A stretch of DNA of 64,000 nucleotides from Styela clava (taxonomy: Eukaryota; Chordata; Ascidiacea; Stolidobranchia; Styelidae), in the NCBI RefSeq assembly GCF_964204865.1, contig NC_135264.1:1488001-1552000 (forward strand). The letters are read 5' to 3'. The position numbers and the translations under genes are program-made. The first letter of the stretch is position 1; the number at the start of each line of letters is the position of its first letter. A model generated the notes under the pieces. That model saw nothing but the letters and a program-made list of their open reading frames with translations. It had not been told where the DNA came from and did no database searches. Below, piece after piece: positions 35,434-47,040 of this stretch.

Positions 35434-37369
35434 AACTGCGGTAGGTTTCAAGTTCGATTCATTTCACGAGCAAGACCAAAAACAAAGTTGTGAACAAATT
35501 ATGTTTGGTATTTTCGAGTCCAAATACCCACTTAGTGTTGATCTAATGGATATATTATTTATAATCTAAACGAGTTTAATGTACTCGGAGAGAAAACGTC
35601 AATTTTAATTTTACATCGATGTGCTTTTAACGAATTTCTGGATCGTGAATTCGGATTCCTAATTTGCACTAATTAACGAAGAATCTTGTTTAACCATCGG
35701 TCTGGTGTTTTTGTGCCAAAAAGACGTCACAGCTATACTCATTTAGAGATCCCGCACATAAACAAGTAACCATCTTTGACGTCACATTTGAAATGTAATC
35801 GAAGATAATTTTAAGCCATATAAAACAACTGACACGAACTGGACTACATCGAATAAAATAGGAGTCTATTATCTCGGAAAAAGCTCATCAATGCGCTTGT
35901 TGATTTATTCCTAATATGTGCGCATGAACTTATATATTAAGGTTGTGGTCATTAAATTGAAATAATCACTATATTCAAGAGGCCGAGAATCAACGTTATT
36001 AATTTTCACTACAATAAGCCGAAATGTTTCAATCGATAAGATGTTCTGGTTTCATTTAATACAAAAATTTATGAGAGGTCGAAACTGTACACGGACAAAG
36101 TGAAAAATGAATTATCCTTATTTAAAATTGAAAAGTATTTACAAAGTCTTTGAAACCGCCCGCTAGATTAGCTCAAATAAGTGAAGTGGCACAGCGTGGT
36201 ATAGTCTTTAATTAAGTCAGCCACATCAAGAGATTTATTTTAAAGTTCAATAACCAAATTTGTTAACCCTGCTGACAAAATACATCATGGTTGGTTGTAC
36301 TAAACACATTTAACGTTTCAATGCTATGTCGTCATGATTGTTTCGTCATTCATAAGTTGATGAATGAATGGTGATGAATATTACAATTCAACAATACACC
36401 AGCACGAGACATCTAAGATTCAACCCACAATATCATATCTTAAGATGATAACGTTGCAATGCTAACAAATTTTGACGTTTTCCAATATCCCCTGATCCAG
36501 TTGTCACTCTGGCTTGAAAATTTCTAAGCCTTACTTTGAATCACGGATTTAAGTGCTTTTATTTTAAAAAATGTGTATCGTCGGCAACCCTAACGGTATA
36601 GAATTTAGGTGATTATGTACTTTCGTTGTCTTGAATTAATTCTTTCAACCAATGGATATCGAATTTCAGCCATTGCGTGGCGAATTCCAACCAAGCCCTT
36701 CATCGTTCTGTAACTAAATTGAGCTTCATCGATACTTCAAATACCTAACGTATTTTCACTCATCTTCCCAAAAATGAATTGAGTTGTTTTAAATAGTAAA
36801 ACGTAAAGACGCCTCATGATTTACATTGAACGTAAACAGTTATGAATCCGGACTTCTCAACCAAAACACACTGCTAAAATATAGATTCGTTAGAAAAGTT
36901 TTAATCTTTGTACAAGCATGTAAAGATTTGTCCAACATAAAAGGATTAAATCAAGTTGTAAATAATGCAAATTGCATGTGTATCAAGATGTCACACACGT
37001 AAGAAGTGGAGTTTACATGAACATTCAGTTTTTGTTTTATTTCTAAAAAAGACTTTGATCACAAGCGACTGAAGATACTTAACTTTCATCATTTGTAAGT
37101 GTTGAAATCTCATCCATGGCTACCTTTCCGTTTCAATTTACTTTGAGAATTTCTTTTTACTGCTTGTTTTTATGATGGTCATGGCGAGTTCTTCGGAAAG
37201 CAAATGGCAAAAAAAGACTTCGTCTGATAACAACCCAAATTAGCCATCAGTACACTCAGTTTCGTGCGAATTTTACATTCCAGACAAGTCTTTACTGATA
37301 ACAAAGACGCCACACCCGGGTTTTATGTCTGAGCTATGACTACAGTATGGTGGCCCATCGTTGTCACGC
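35434..37369. other. Noncoding start of copy B, no gene seen
   Basis: Counterpart of 7812-9747 with scattered point differences. The open frames of the two copies are not jointly preserved. Nothing else was recognised. Confidence 0.6.
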
Positions 37370-37600
37370 GTAAAATTGAAAATAAAAAATAAAATAAAAA
37401 ACCGAAAATAAAAAAAATATTCTATCCAATTAAAGACAACCCAACTCAAATTTAAATAAAAAAATAGTTGTGAAAAAACATAAAAATAATTAAAAAAAAA
37501 ATGAAAAATAAAAACGAAAAAAAAACGAAAAAAAAAAAATTAAAAAAAAAAAAATGAAAAAAAAATAAAAATAAAAATTGAATAAAAAGAAAATAAAAAG
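37370..37600. repeat. A-rich low-complexity tract (copy B)
   Basis: Counterpart of 9748-9990, with A runs of different length. After it, copy B has a further GGCCCATCGTAGTCACGCG copy that copy A lacks, so the flanking inverted motif is itself repeated. Confidence 0.8.
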
Positions 37601-37810
37601 GTTGACAACGATGGTCCGCCTCGTGGCCCATCGTAGTCACGCGTTTTTATTTTTAGAAAATTTGCTTCTGCTTGGGACCAACGTTGTCAGGCATAATCCT
37701 ACGCGCACAAACGTGTTCCCTGGGTTTCTAACTCACTACTGATTTTCTTGAGCAATATTTAATATGAAAATGTTCTATAAATTCTCCATGCTACAAGTTA
37801 AACAATAAGT

Positions 37811-38514
37811 AATATATTTATAATAATGATAAGAGAATATAGAATTGAATACGAAAATTCGGAAAATTTGTTTTACGTGTAGAAGAAAATTTAATTGGAG
37901 AATGCTGATTAACTACTCAGTTGTCTGGACACTCGCGATGCCGGTACCGTACCGTCTTACCAAATACCGATAGTCGGTTATAGTCGCTTTGCGTCTGACC
38001 GTACCGGTAGCCATGCAATCACTCATGAAAGAATGGGAGATACGGATAGTCTCGTAGAATATAGACTACTGAAACACTCTCTCCGCCTGCCTCATACCGT
38101 ACAGCCGTAACGTACCGATCCAGACAAATGATAAATCGCCCGTGCTCAACCATTTATTTCAATCCATACCTCGATCCTAGTAGAATATAGTGAGTCGAGG
38201 TATGTATTGAAATAAATGGTTGAGCACGGGCTATTTATCATTTGTCTGGATCGGTACGTTACGGTTGTACGGTATGGGGCAGGCGCAGAGAGTGTTTCAG
38301 TAGTCTATATTCTACGAGACTATCCGTATCTCTCATTCTTTCATGAGTGATTGCATGGGTACCGGTACGGTCAGACGGTACCGTACCGGCATCGCACGAG
38401 TGTCCAGACAACTGAGCAGTTAAGCAGCATTTTCCAATTCAATTACCTTCTACACGTAAAAGCAAATTTTCGTATTCAATTCTATATTCTCTTATCATTA
38501 TTATAAATATATTG
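37811..38514. repeat. ~704 bp long inverted repeat (hairpin), copy B
   Basis: Counterpart of 10172-10888. The left outer arm matches the right arm better here (TTTATAATAATGATAAGAG), and two GGTACC-type units are missing. The hairpin has been kept as a hairpin in both copies. Confidence 0.85.
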
Positions 38515-38575
38515 CTCGTGGTTGAACTTATGGACCTTTCCCCGACCTTTGACCTTTATTGTTTTGATTTTGGTC

Positions 38576-38583
38576 GCTCAGAC
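38576..38583 (+). repeat. Left target duplication of P-like element
   Basis: GCTCAGAC is repeated at 42949-42956. It matches the preferred Drosophila P-element target GGCCAGAC at 6 of 8 positions. The first G of the right copy could instead belong to the element end. Confidence 0.8.
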
Positions 38584-40266
38584 CAATGACATTAAACAAC
38601 ATGATGCGCAACTCCGGCATTTTTGGCCGAAGATCGTATCCGATAGCACGCTCCAATGCACATACTTGGCGAGACGAAAACTAGCGGATGTGTGCTGCTT
38701 TCAAGGCATAGCACGAATAGTGTTCGCGCCTGCTTTGACAGTTGTTGTCGATTTTAATGATATTTTGGAAAGTTGAGGTAAAAAGAAATCGGAAAAAGGT
38801 AAGGTAAATACTATTGTTGTATATCACACCCGGGCATCGCACTGTTAAGTACATGTGGAAAGCCAGCATTTGTCAAATACTACGAAGTTATTAATTCAGT
38901 ACGGTACGTAGTTGCCCATTTGCCGAAATTGCATATTTACTTACCCCTTATGGTTTCAAATAGTTCATGCACCTCCGTTTAGATTTTTTTAATCAGTGAG
39001 GATATATACTCATTGCTGATTGCTGTTCATTGTAACATACTATTTCACATTCACTTTTATTTGCGTATTGAATCAAAGTGTTGACAAGTTCACCTAACAT
39101 TTCACTCATACCGGTCTATATTGTACAGTCTGATCTCTCAAGTATTTGGAGCCACCAATGCTTGTAATTTTCTGACTAAACCCTTTTATTAGCTGGTTTA
39201 TATACCAAATTCAGTAAAACATTTTTTACATAAAACATGAGATATTGGATTTATTAGCTTTTCCATTCTAAATCATATAGACTGCTTTATTTATTCTTAG
39301 CGAAAATTAATAAATCTCCTCTCTTTCTTTAGATGTGAAAATTGTGGACCAACCTGTCTAAGCATTGTGAGACTCCTGCAGCACAAGAGGCAATAGCAAA
39401 AATAGTAAGTATATCAATCAAGAAATTAAGCCGACATAAAGCAAAACTTTCAACTATTCGCCTAATCTCAATTTCCCATTATTTATTCACAGGACATATC
39501 AGTGACAGTGTGATTCCAAGAAATATAATTAGAGTACTCCATGAATGTTTGCAATAGAAAAACAACCTATGGAAGCATGCAAAGACATTCGAGATTCGAC
39601 CATCCGGTAGATTTGTGTATGGCCCCCACATCCTGCAGGGCTTGAGGAAAATAACTAAAAATTCCAAAGCGTAGGATTGCATAGGCGGTCTTCTTTGTAA
39701 AAAGGCACAAAACACGCCAGACATACTTAAAACAGCTTTGGAAAATGAGGATTACGGGTAACTCACTGCACCAGTGTTATATTTGGTTCATCAACTTTTG
39801 GTAGTATTATAGAAGAAATTCCGGAAGGGGTATAATCATCATTCATGATAAAATACTGTTTATATATATATTTTGGACAACTTCAATCTAGACCAGGGAT
39901 GTCAAACTCGTGGCCCCAGAGAACTTCAAGTGCGGCCCTAGAACGCTTAACAATAATTGTAATAGTATTTTGGAAGTTTTTTTTTATCTAAATGTAATAT
40001 ATTTTTCAAACCTTTAAAAGTGAAATTGATTATTCACACAGAAAACAATTTACTGAAAGTAGTTTTGGAATATTAATTTTTTTTTGTCCCCATTTTGACC
40101 CAATTAAGAATACACAACAAGCTAGCCAAAGAATACTTGAATAAAGCACTTGAGTGATTAAATTAAACGCAAAGTACATGAAGAAGGTGGAATTTTCGAA
40201 GAAAATGGGAGTTGCAATATTTCTGCATTTCACAAAATTCTGAAGCACATTGTTTAATTTGTCATA

Positions 40267-40916
40267 TCGCCGGATGAGAACAGAAGGGGCCTAAGTCACA
40301 TTTTTGGAAAATTGACTTTTTTCAATATTTTGGGGTTTTGAGCCATGCTCTACAAGGTGGTGGTCTTGAAATCCTGAATTTCTCAATAATAAAAATTTTA
40401 GCTGGACTTAGGCCTAAAATATTTAAGAACAGAATGGGCCTAAGTCCAGCTAAAATTTTTATTATTGAGAAATGCAGGACTTCAAGACAACCACTTTGTA
40501 GAGCATGGCTCAAAACCCCAAAATATTGAAAAAAGATAGTCCTAAATTCCAATATGATGGGCATGAACATCAAAAATTAAATGTCCGAAACTTACATCCC
40601 TAAAAATTTGTTCAGTGCAACTTAGGCCTAAGTCACCTTGTTTTACCTTGCATCCCATACAAAAAATTTCAGAAGTTGAGAACAGAATGGGCCAAGTTTC
40701 TTATGGGGGTAAAAAAGCAGGAAAGAATTGAAACTGAAGTGCCAAAAAATATTGATTACAAAGATATTCTCATCCACATTAAAATAACCAGAGCTCAGGA
40801 CTTTACTAAGTGTGAATATCTAGAAATTCGAAAATAAAAAAATTTCAAATTGTTTTTTTGCGTTTTTCTCAAAACTCAAAATTGTGACTTAGGCCTGTTC
40901 TGTTCTCATCCGGCGA
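40267..40916. mobile_element. 650 bp TA-flanked MITE, nested at third level
   Basis: Terminal repeats start TCGCCGGATGAGAACAGAA and continue to GGCCTAAGTCAC, about 33 bp with two mismatches. TA dinucleotides flank both ends (40265-40266 and 40917-40918), suggesting a Tc1/mariner-type target. The interior contains a palindrome at 40315-40534. No protein is encoded. Confidence 0.8.
40315..40534. repeat. Inner palindrome of the 650 bp MITE
   Basis: Arms 40315-40414 and 40436-40534 are reverse complements with few mismatches (for example GAGCCATGCTCTACAA and TTGTAGAGCATGGCTC), with a ~20 bp loop. Open frames on both strands here mirror each other because of the symmetry. Confidence 0.88.
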
Positions 40917-41735
40917 TATTTCCATCAATACAATGAAAAAACACAATAAGCTCAGCAGTCAATATGACAAATTCGAAGACCAACTTCGAACAGAAAATTT
41001 CCATGTGTTTGTATATTAATATAATTATACAACGACTTAGTTATTAAAAATCAATATCAATAATAATTCAAGCAATCCTATGCCACGCAATGTGGTGCGA
41101 AATGTCTTGTCGAAAAAATCTGTCATTTGTTTTTTTACTGATCTATACATGAAATGAGTAACTTTTTTGCATTACTGGAATTAATTATACATTCGCAAAG
41201 ATCCAGATTAACCCATGATCATGTGACCTCGTTAGTTAGAGTTGGTACTATAAAATCATTTCAGCCTGGCCTTAGTATGCTGGTGACACAAAAAAGATGC
41301 CAAACGTCAGAACAAATGTAATTAAAAAAACATTGAGTATATACTGTAGTATTTTTGTTAATTTTAGGTTCATATATTTAGATTAAGTCATTTTTAGTGT
41401 ATGTATTATTTTTTCCTTATCCAAAGCTTGTTCAAAAATGATTTTGATGGTTGTACATGAAATTTTATGATTTTTTATAATAAATACAGTAACTTGCAAA
41501 TGTTGCAATAATAGTGGAATGCAAATATTAATATGTAATTGCATTTGAAATTGAAGAAAATAATAAAACTTAATCCAACTGTTTAGTTGCATCACAACAT
41601 AGGTCACAAACTAAAACTATCTTAAAAATATCTTTCAAGTATACATTATCAAAAACTGTTTGCGGCCCTTTTTACAATTTCCAAAATGCAATGCGGCTCT
41701 CGAAAACCCATGAGTTTGACATCACTGATCTATTC

Positions 41736-42772
41736 TAGAGGATTCAAGCATAGCTTTGGGAAAGAATATCACTTCAATTAAATTGAAAAAAACCTCGCTA
41801 TATTAAATACAAAATCGTTGCTATCATAAAGGTAAACCAATTCAGCCACTCGAAATATCTTGGCCTTCACAAAGCAATGGAGGCAAAATTGAGAGTTCAT
41901 TAGCTATGAACATTTGTTCTTTTCGTTGTCTTGAACTTTTCATACTCCACAGCCCCTGTTCATTTTTTTTAATTTTAATTACCATGTGATGGTCATACTT
42001 ATCTTTAACTTGTATTTTCTGTCATGATGTATTATCTCGATGTGTCAAACTATCAATTAGTGTGCATATTTTGCTTCCAGATGACATAAATGTATTGTCT
42101 TGTTTATTACCTCAGCTTGGAGTATTGACAAGAAAAAGGTGCCAGTAAATTAGGTAAAAAAAATTTCAACTCTTTGTTATAATCAGAATTCACAATTAAT
42201 AGGAATTATAAACAGCCAACGATCAATGAGAATTATATGCGAAATCCCTCAGAATAAAGTTGTCTAATATCGGAGGAAGGCAAAACATATAGGTAGTTTC
42301 CATTCACACAAGCATTTCAAGAAGACTTGCTCGAGCCAAACTAAATGAGCATCGTCAAGTGATCGGTAAGGCTGCAAGTTGAATTCAGCCCTGGAACCTC
42401 CTGCATAGAAGATAATATTAATTAGTGGGCTATGAGCTAAATTCCTAAATTTAGACACAAACCTATCTACGATGCATTATGTACCAGCAATGTTACCTAC
42501 GATAAACTGAATATGTAATATGTCTAATAAATTCACCTAGTTCGATAGGTGCAAACTTTGTGTTATAGATTTGTATCACAGCATCGTTAAGAGAAGTAAA
42601 AACAGTTTTGTATGACACCCTCTTTAAATGAAAATGCAATGTTTAAGCGCAAACATCAAAATTACTAACTTTGAACTTTGTCATTATCTGCAAAATGTTC
42701 CACACAAATCTTCTTAGATAACTTCTTCTTCACAAACTTCTTAGATATAGAGATTATTTTCTTTTGTTACAG
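41736..42772. other. Right interior of P-like element, no gene
   Basis: AT-rich sequence between the nested hAT-type element and the possible last exon. Short open frames lack recognisable domains. Any original transposase coding sequence is too decayed to identify. Confidence 0.5.
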
Positions 42773-43169
42773 GCGCAAAAAGGCAGGTACTACACGTAAA
42801 AAAGACGCCGAGTAGCAAGAGCGAGCGGAAAACGGTCGCGAAAGGCGACGAGAAATATCTGAATTGGAGCGTATCATGAAATACAATCTTCCGCCTGCAG
42901 TCTTATGGAGTGACGTCAGAGTTGCCTATCATGTTGTTTAATGTCATTGCTCAGACAAACATTGCAAATATTCAGGCTTGTGTAGGGCGATAGAGTGGTG
43001 CATTGCTCGTTTCAAAGGCCTTCGAATGGCATTTCACTGGTGATGGCGGTAGTTTCGTGCTTCTAAAGTTATAACATATCGTCAAGTGATCTATTATTAA
43101 CGTTATTCCGCCTTCACATTGCCGTTATCGTACCTAACTTAGTTCCAAAAGCCTATTTAACATACAAAA

Positions 43170-43577
43170 ATGGAATCACTCAGAGATGGCTTTTCTATGA
43201 CCTGGTTCTCCTTTTCTTTGCCCCAGCTGGAGAGGGATACAAAACTTTTCATTGAAAGGTGATATTTAAACTTATATGGTTGAAGAATGTCAGAGGACTG
43301 GGAGACCTGCGTGACTACCGGTACCACATCCCATGGTTCATAGACTAATAGGTACCGGTACCGTCCAAGTTAGGACTGAATTGGTGGGTTTAGTATAGAA
43401 ACAAATGAAATGCAGGGGCAGTTTAAAAAGTCTTTTGAATACATTCTTGGAAACATTGCACAAACTACAGCAATCTGTAATTATGAACAGATGAATATTT
43501 TTTTCAGATACATTCATGATGGGTTAGTCGTCAATCTTGGTTCAACGCTAGATTTCAAAGCCAAGTGCTATAGATAA
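43170..43577 (+). other. Coding-like exon pair of unknown origin (copy B)
   Basis: Counterpart of 11185-11601: ATG at 43170, donor after 43258 (GTGATA instead of GTGAGA), second segment 43508-43577 with stop. The preserved frame could simply reflect the short time since duplication. Confidence 0.25.
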
Positions 43578-44322
43578 GTTCAGGAGTCTCTGCCACCACA
43601 TCATCTTCAAATAGTGGTGTCGCTGGATAGTCACCAAGTCTCTGATGCAATTTGTACATGCTAGGCACTTGAGTTTATGTCGTATCATAGAAACACAGAT
43701 TTATTAGCTCAGTAAGATGGGTGCAAATATACTATTGAAAGATTAGATTCAACAGGTTTATTGAGGTATTATAATTGATTACATACCACATAAAGTTACA
43801 GGACCAATAATGTTATAGTGATAAACATGGTTTAAAAATTGTTACATATTCATCAGAACTACTGGTGCTTGTTGCCATATCGTTGGACTAACCAAGACTA
43901 TCCAACAGATGAAATTGATGGGAATAAAAGATTTTCTGCTGAGCCAAGCATGTACAGGCCTTCCCCAGCATTGGTAACAACCTATATGAAGGGAACAGTA
44001 TAAAACATCCAACAGTTTTGTCGTCTGTAGTTGGTGCTAAGCCCACAAAGTTAGATCGAGCCAGAGTTCCAATCATACAGTTTTAACCAAAAACAGTGTG
44101 GTATCTGATAGATTTTACAATATAGTTTATTCATTCAGTGTAGAAATAGAATATAACAGATTATAAAAAATATATGATGAAGGAACAAGCAAGTAAATCC
44201 AAGCAAATGACTACAAATTATACAGTTTTCTAGATATTGTGTTGTATAGGATAATAATACACACCAGATATATGCTTTTAGGCACAACAAACAAAAACCA
44301 TGAAAGCAATGGAACGTCAAAA
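43578..44322. other. Transposon-derived region, no complete gene (copy B)
   Basis: Counterpart of 11602-12300. It contains the same short coding-like stretches, including a plus-strand frame ending KLDRARVPIIQF before a stop near 44,085. No family was recognised. Confidence 0.35.
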
Positions 44323-44546
44323 TATTAGAATTAAATTCATTTCACAATTCCATTCACAGACATAATGTATCACAATGATTTTACTACTGAGTTATTTTAT
44401 TGAGCTGCCTGGTTTCATCTCCTGATAATATGGAAGAATTGCGCTCACTGAGCACTATTTCATTGTTATATAGACAGATGGGCAAATACCCACCACTTGG
44501 TTCGGTTCTAAAGTTATGAGGTGATTATGAACAAGTTGTAATTTAT

Positions 44547-44762
44547 ATGACAGTGATGAATGCAAAACAACCTAGCAAAATAATGATATTTATCCCACAC
44601 CACAGTTACTACCAAGTGCAGGGCCAACTTCTGGTATCAGGAGCAGCTTGGTGTGACTTTGCAGTTCGCACAAAAAATGATATTGCAATCACCAGGGTCA
44701 CACCGGACATGGCATACATGCGAAGCATCCTCTATAAAATAACATCATTTTATTACCAATGA
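44547..44762 (+). pseudogene. YqaJ-like nuclease fragment 1
   Basis: About 71 codons match the core of the YqaJ (lambda exonuclease-like, PD-(D/E)xK) family as found in animal transposon proteins. The strand-helix YYQVQGQLLVSGAAWCDF holds the Gln-Val-Gln-Gly-Gln helix and the Trp-Cys-Asp-Phe turn, followed by NDIAITRVTPD and a terminal SFYYQ. The N-terminal catalytic acidic residues are not in this exon. A very similar fragment lies at 46200-46484. Only copy B has them. Confidence 0.6.
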
Positions 44763-45089
44763 ATTGTAAAAGATTCTGCATCAAGTCACAAGTCTTCAAT
44801 ATTAATTTTCTTTTGTTCATCATCTTTACAGTTAGCAAATATGACACCAATGCTGGAAGAAGTATGTGTTTTTTCACTTTGAATTATGTTAAAAGTGTTG
44901 CCCGATTCTGAATCTTGTTAATTCTTCCGTGCCCTTTTATTATTTCTTTTTCTGGTAGGTAGCCGCGTACTTTTTGAAATCTATTTGAAGTTATGCTCGA
45001 CTTCCAGTTTTTTCTGCATTTTGTTTGCATGTTGAATTTTTGTGTTGTTTTATGCCAGAGAACCAAAATAAAATGATGATGATACTTGC

Positions 45090-45257
45090 TTACATTTTTC
45101 TGCTGTCTGACAAAGCGCTGTCATTTTCTTCAGTGGCACTTGAGGTAGTTTCAACTAAAGAGTCTGGGGGCAGATCTGGTTGGATCAGTGACAATCCTTT
45201 CTCACTTTCGTCAGATTCGCACGTCTCTGTATCAAATGAGGTATCTGTTGACAGATC
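45090..45257 (-). pseudogene. Acidic Ser-rich exon, convergent to YqaJ fragment 1
   Basis: After an AACAG acceptor on the minus strand, an open frame encodes an Asp/Glu/Ser-rich segment (for example SFDTETCESDESEKGLS, then a PDLPPDSLVETTSSATEEND stretch). It stops shortly after. The same exon occurs at 46782-46988 with amino-acid-conserving differences, so it was coding in the source element. The function is unknown. Confidence 0.5.
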
Positions 45258-45269
45258 CTGTTAAATTAT

Positions 45270-45669
45270 GATCCAAAGTTAAATTATGGTTATACGTAAT
45301 CCTTACCTCACAATTTTATGGTGCCTTTTTGTTGGGGGTCATGAATCGGGAGCTTCTCGGTGAATGTCATGCTGCGTTATACGCGGTATGTACGGAAGCC
45401 GGGGGGGCTGAAGTTGTGCCCTGCATGGCATGGACGGAAGCCCCAAGTTGAAGCATATGCATTGCATAAGTAGAAGCCTATGGTGGAAGTCTGTGCTTTG
45501 CTGATGCGCGGCACATACTGAGGCCCCCGGAAGTGTATGACTACTGCATGCAGTGGCATGCTTATGAAGCGATTGACCGATAAAACTCGGATATGACGTG
45601 TCTTCAAGACGCTGATCCGAGTCTGGAAAACTTCTGATCCGCCAAAAAAAAAAAAATCAAAATAATAAA
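45270..45669. repeat. GC-rich insert with A-rich end between the two YqaJ repeats
   Basis: About 360 bp of locally GC-rich sequence ends in AAAAAAAAAAAAA near 45,642-45,654, directly before the next copy of the YqaJ-bearing repeat (ATTAAATTCATTTCACAATT). The A-run suggests a retroposed sequence, but no Pol III box pair or gene was recognised. Confidence 0.35.
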
Positions 45670-45806
45670 ATTAAATTCATTTCACAATTCCATTCACAGA
45701 CTTAATGCATCACAAAGATTTTACTGCTGAGTTATTTTATTGAAGCTGCCTGGTTTTATCTCCTGATAATATGGAAGAATTGCGCTCACCGAGCACTACC
45801 TCATTA

Positions 45807-46149
45807 CTTATCGATCTTAATATCGGTAAGTATATTGATAGGTATTTGTCTGTATGTCTGTTAGATGCACGCGATATCTCACGAAAGCGAGATTGAATCT
45901 GCTCCAGATTTTGCATGTGCATTCATCTTATCTCGGACCAGAAGCCTATTGATTTTGGGCGAATTATGTCGTATAATTAGCGAGTTATTAATCAATTATT
46001 GATACAGTGATCTAGATTTTTGTAAAGCGAGAGAATTTTGAAACCCGCCGAGGGTGTGTGTGCGATGGCAGTGCGCAAGTTACAAGAGCGGATGAATCGA
46101 AACTGCAGTTTCTGTTTTGGGGGATCCCCTAACTATCGATCGATAAGTC
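45807..46149. repeat. ~343 bp insertion bounded by ACTTATCGAT inverted ends
   Basis: It interrupts the repeat shared with 44,404 and with copy A: the text before (ACCTCATT) resumes after it as TTGTTATATAG. The ends read ACTTATCGAT and ATCGATAAGT. A further TTCGGTTTCCAACCGATATT palindrome lies at the right junction. It looks like a small DNA element. No target duplication is clear. Confidence 0.45.
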
Positions 46150-46199
46150 TTCGGTTTCCAACCGATATTCTCGTTGTTATATAGTCAGCCCATAGTCAG

Positions 46200-46484
46200 A
46201 TGGGCAAACACCCACCACTTGGTTCGGTTCTAAAGTTATCAGGGGATTATGAACAAGTTGTAATTTATATGACAGTGATAAATGCAAAACAACCTAACAA
46301 AATAAGGATATTTATCACACACCACAGATACTACCAAGTGCAGGGCCAACTTCTGGTATCAGAAGCAGCTTGGTGTGACTTTTGCAGTCCGCATAAAAAT
46401 GATATTGCAATCACCAGGGTCACACCGGACATGGCTTGCATGCGAAGCATCCTCCATAAAGTAACATCATTTTATCACCAATAG
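46200..46484 (+). pseudogene. YqaJ-like nuclease fragment 2
   Basis: A longer version of the fragment at 44547, starting MGKHPPLGSVLKL and sharing YYQVQGQLLVSEAAWCDF. A one-base gain then a compensating loss gives a short altered stretch (CSPHK) before the frame recovers at NDIAITRVTPD. Upstream, the fragment continues into a stretch typical of YqaJ proteins (UTR-like boundaries are not clear). This is a decayed transposon gene. Confidence 0.6.
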
Positions 46485-46781
46485 ATTGTAAAAAATTCTG
46501 CATGAAGTCCCGAGTCTTCAATATTAATTTTCCTTCTTCATTCATCATTTTTACAGTTAGCAAATATGACACCAATGCTGGAAGAAGTATGTGTTTTCTC
46601 ATTTTGAATTATGTTGAAAGTGTTTCCCGATTTTGAATCTTGTTAATTCTTTCGTGCCCTTTTATTATCATTATTTCGTTTTCTTGTAGGTAGCCGCCTA
46701 CTTTTTGAAATCTATTTTTAAGTTATGCTCGACTTCCAGTTTTCTCTGCATTTTGTTTGTATGTTGACTTTTTGTGTTGTT

Positions 46782-46988
46782 TTATGCCAGAGAACCAAAA
46801 TAAAATGACGATGATGCTTGCTCACATTTTCTGCTGTCTGACAAAGCACTGTCATTTTCATTAGAGGCACTTGAGGTAGTTTCAACTAAACAGTCTGGGG
46901 GAAGATCTGGTTGGATCCCTGACAATCCTTTCTCACTTTTGTCAGATTTGCATATCTCTGTATCAAATGAATTATCTGGTGACAGATC
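46782..46988 (-). pseudogene. Acidic Ser-rich exon, convergent to YqaJ fragment 2
   Basis: Minus-strand open frame after a TTTAACAG acceptor, about 69 codons, paralogous to 45090-45257. It ends with SSSFYFGSLA before the stop. Substitutions relative to the other copy include many that keep charge or polarity. The parent transposon may have had two convergent genes. Confidence 0.5.
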
Positions 46989-47040
46989 CTGTTAAAGTAT
47001 GATTCAAAGTTAAATTATGGTATAAGATACCATTACCTCA

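Larger units (their letters stand above)
39894..41727. mobile_element. hAT Charlie-like element, 1834 bp, nested
   Basis: The ends are CAGGGATGTCAAACTCGTGG and, from the right, CAGTGATGTCAAACTCATGG. Flanks ATCTAGAC (39886-39893) and ATCTATTC (41728-41735) agree at 6 of 8 bases, an aged target duplication. The element has no transposase and holds a further MITE at 40267-40916. Confidence 0.82.
38584..42949. mobile_element. P-element-like transposon, ~4.37 kb, with nested insertions
   Basis: Terminal inverted repeats run 31 bp with two mismatches and begin CAATGACATTAAACAACATG. A 31 bp repeat with an 8 bp target duplication is the arrangement known for P elements. No transposase longer than about 100 codons survives. 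A basic tail after a TTGTTACAG acceptor (42,773, frame RKKAGTTRKK then stop) may be the last exon of a lost gene. A hAT-type element occupies 39894-41727. Assignment to the P superfamily rests on ends and target only. Copy A keeps an 11 bp remnant. Confidence 0.7.

Noticed and set aside
40322-40573. Open frames on both strands with mirrored protein sequence
   Set aside because: This is a consequence of the palindrome inside the 650 bp MITE.
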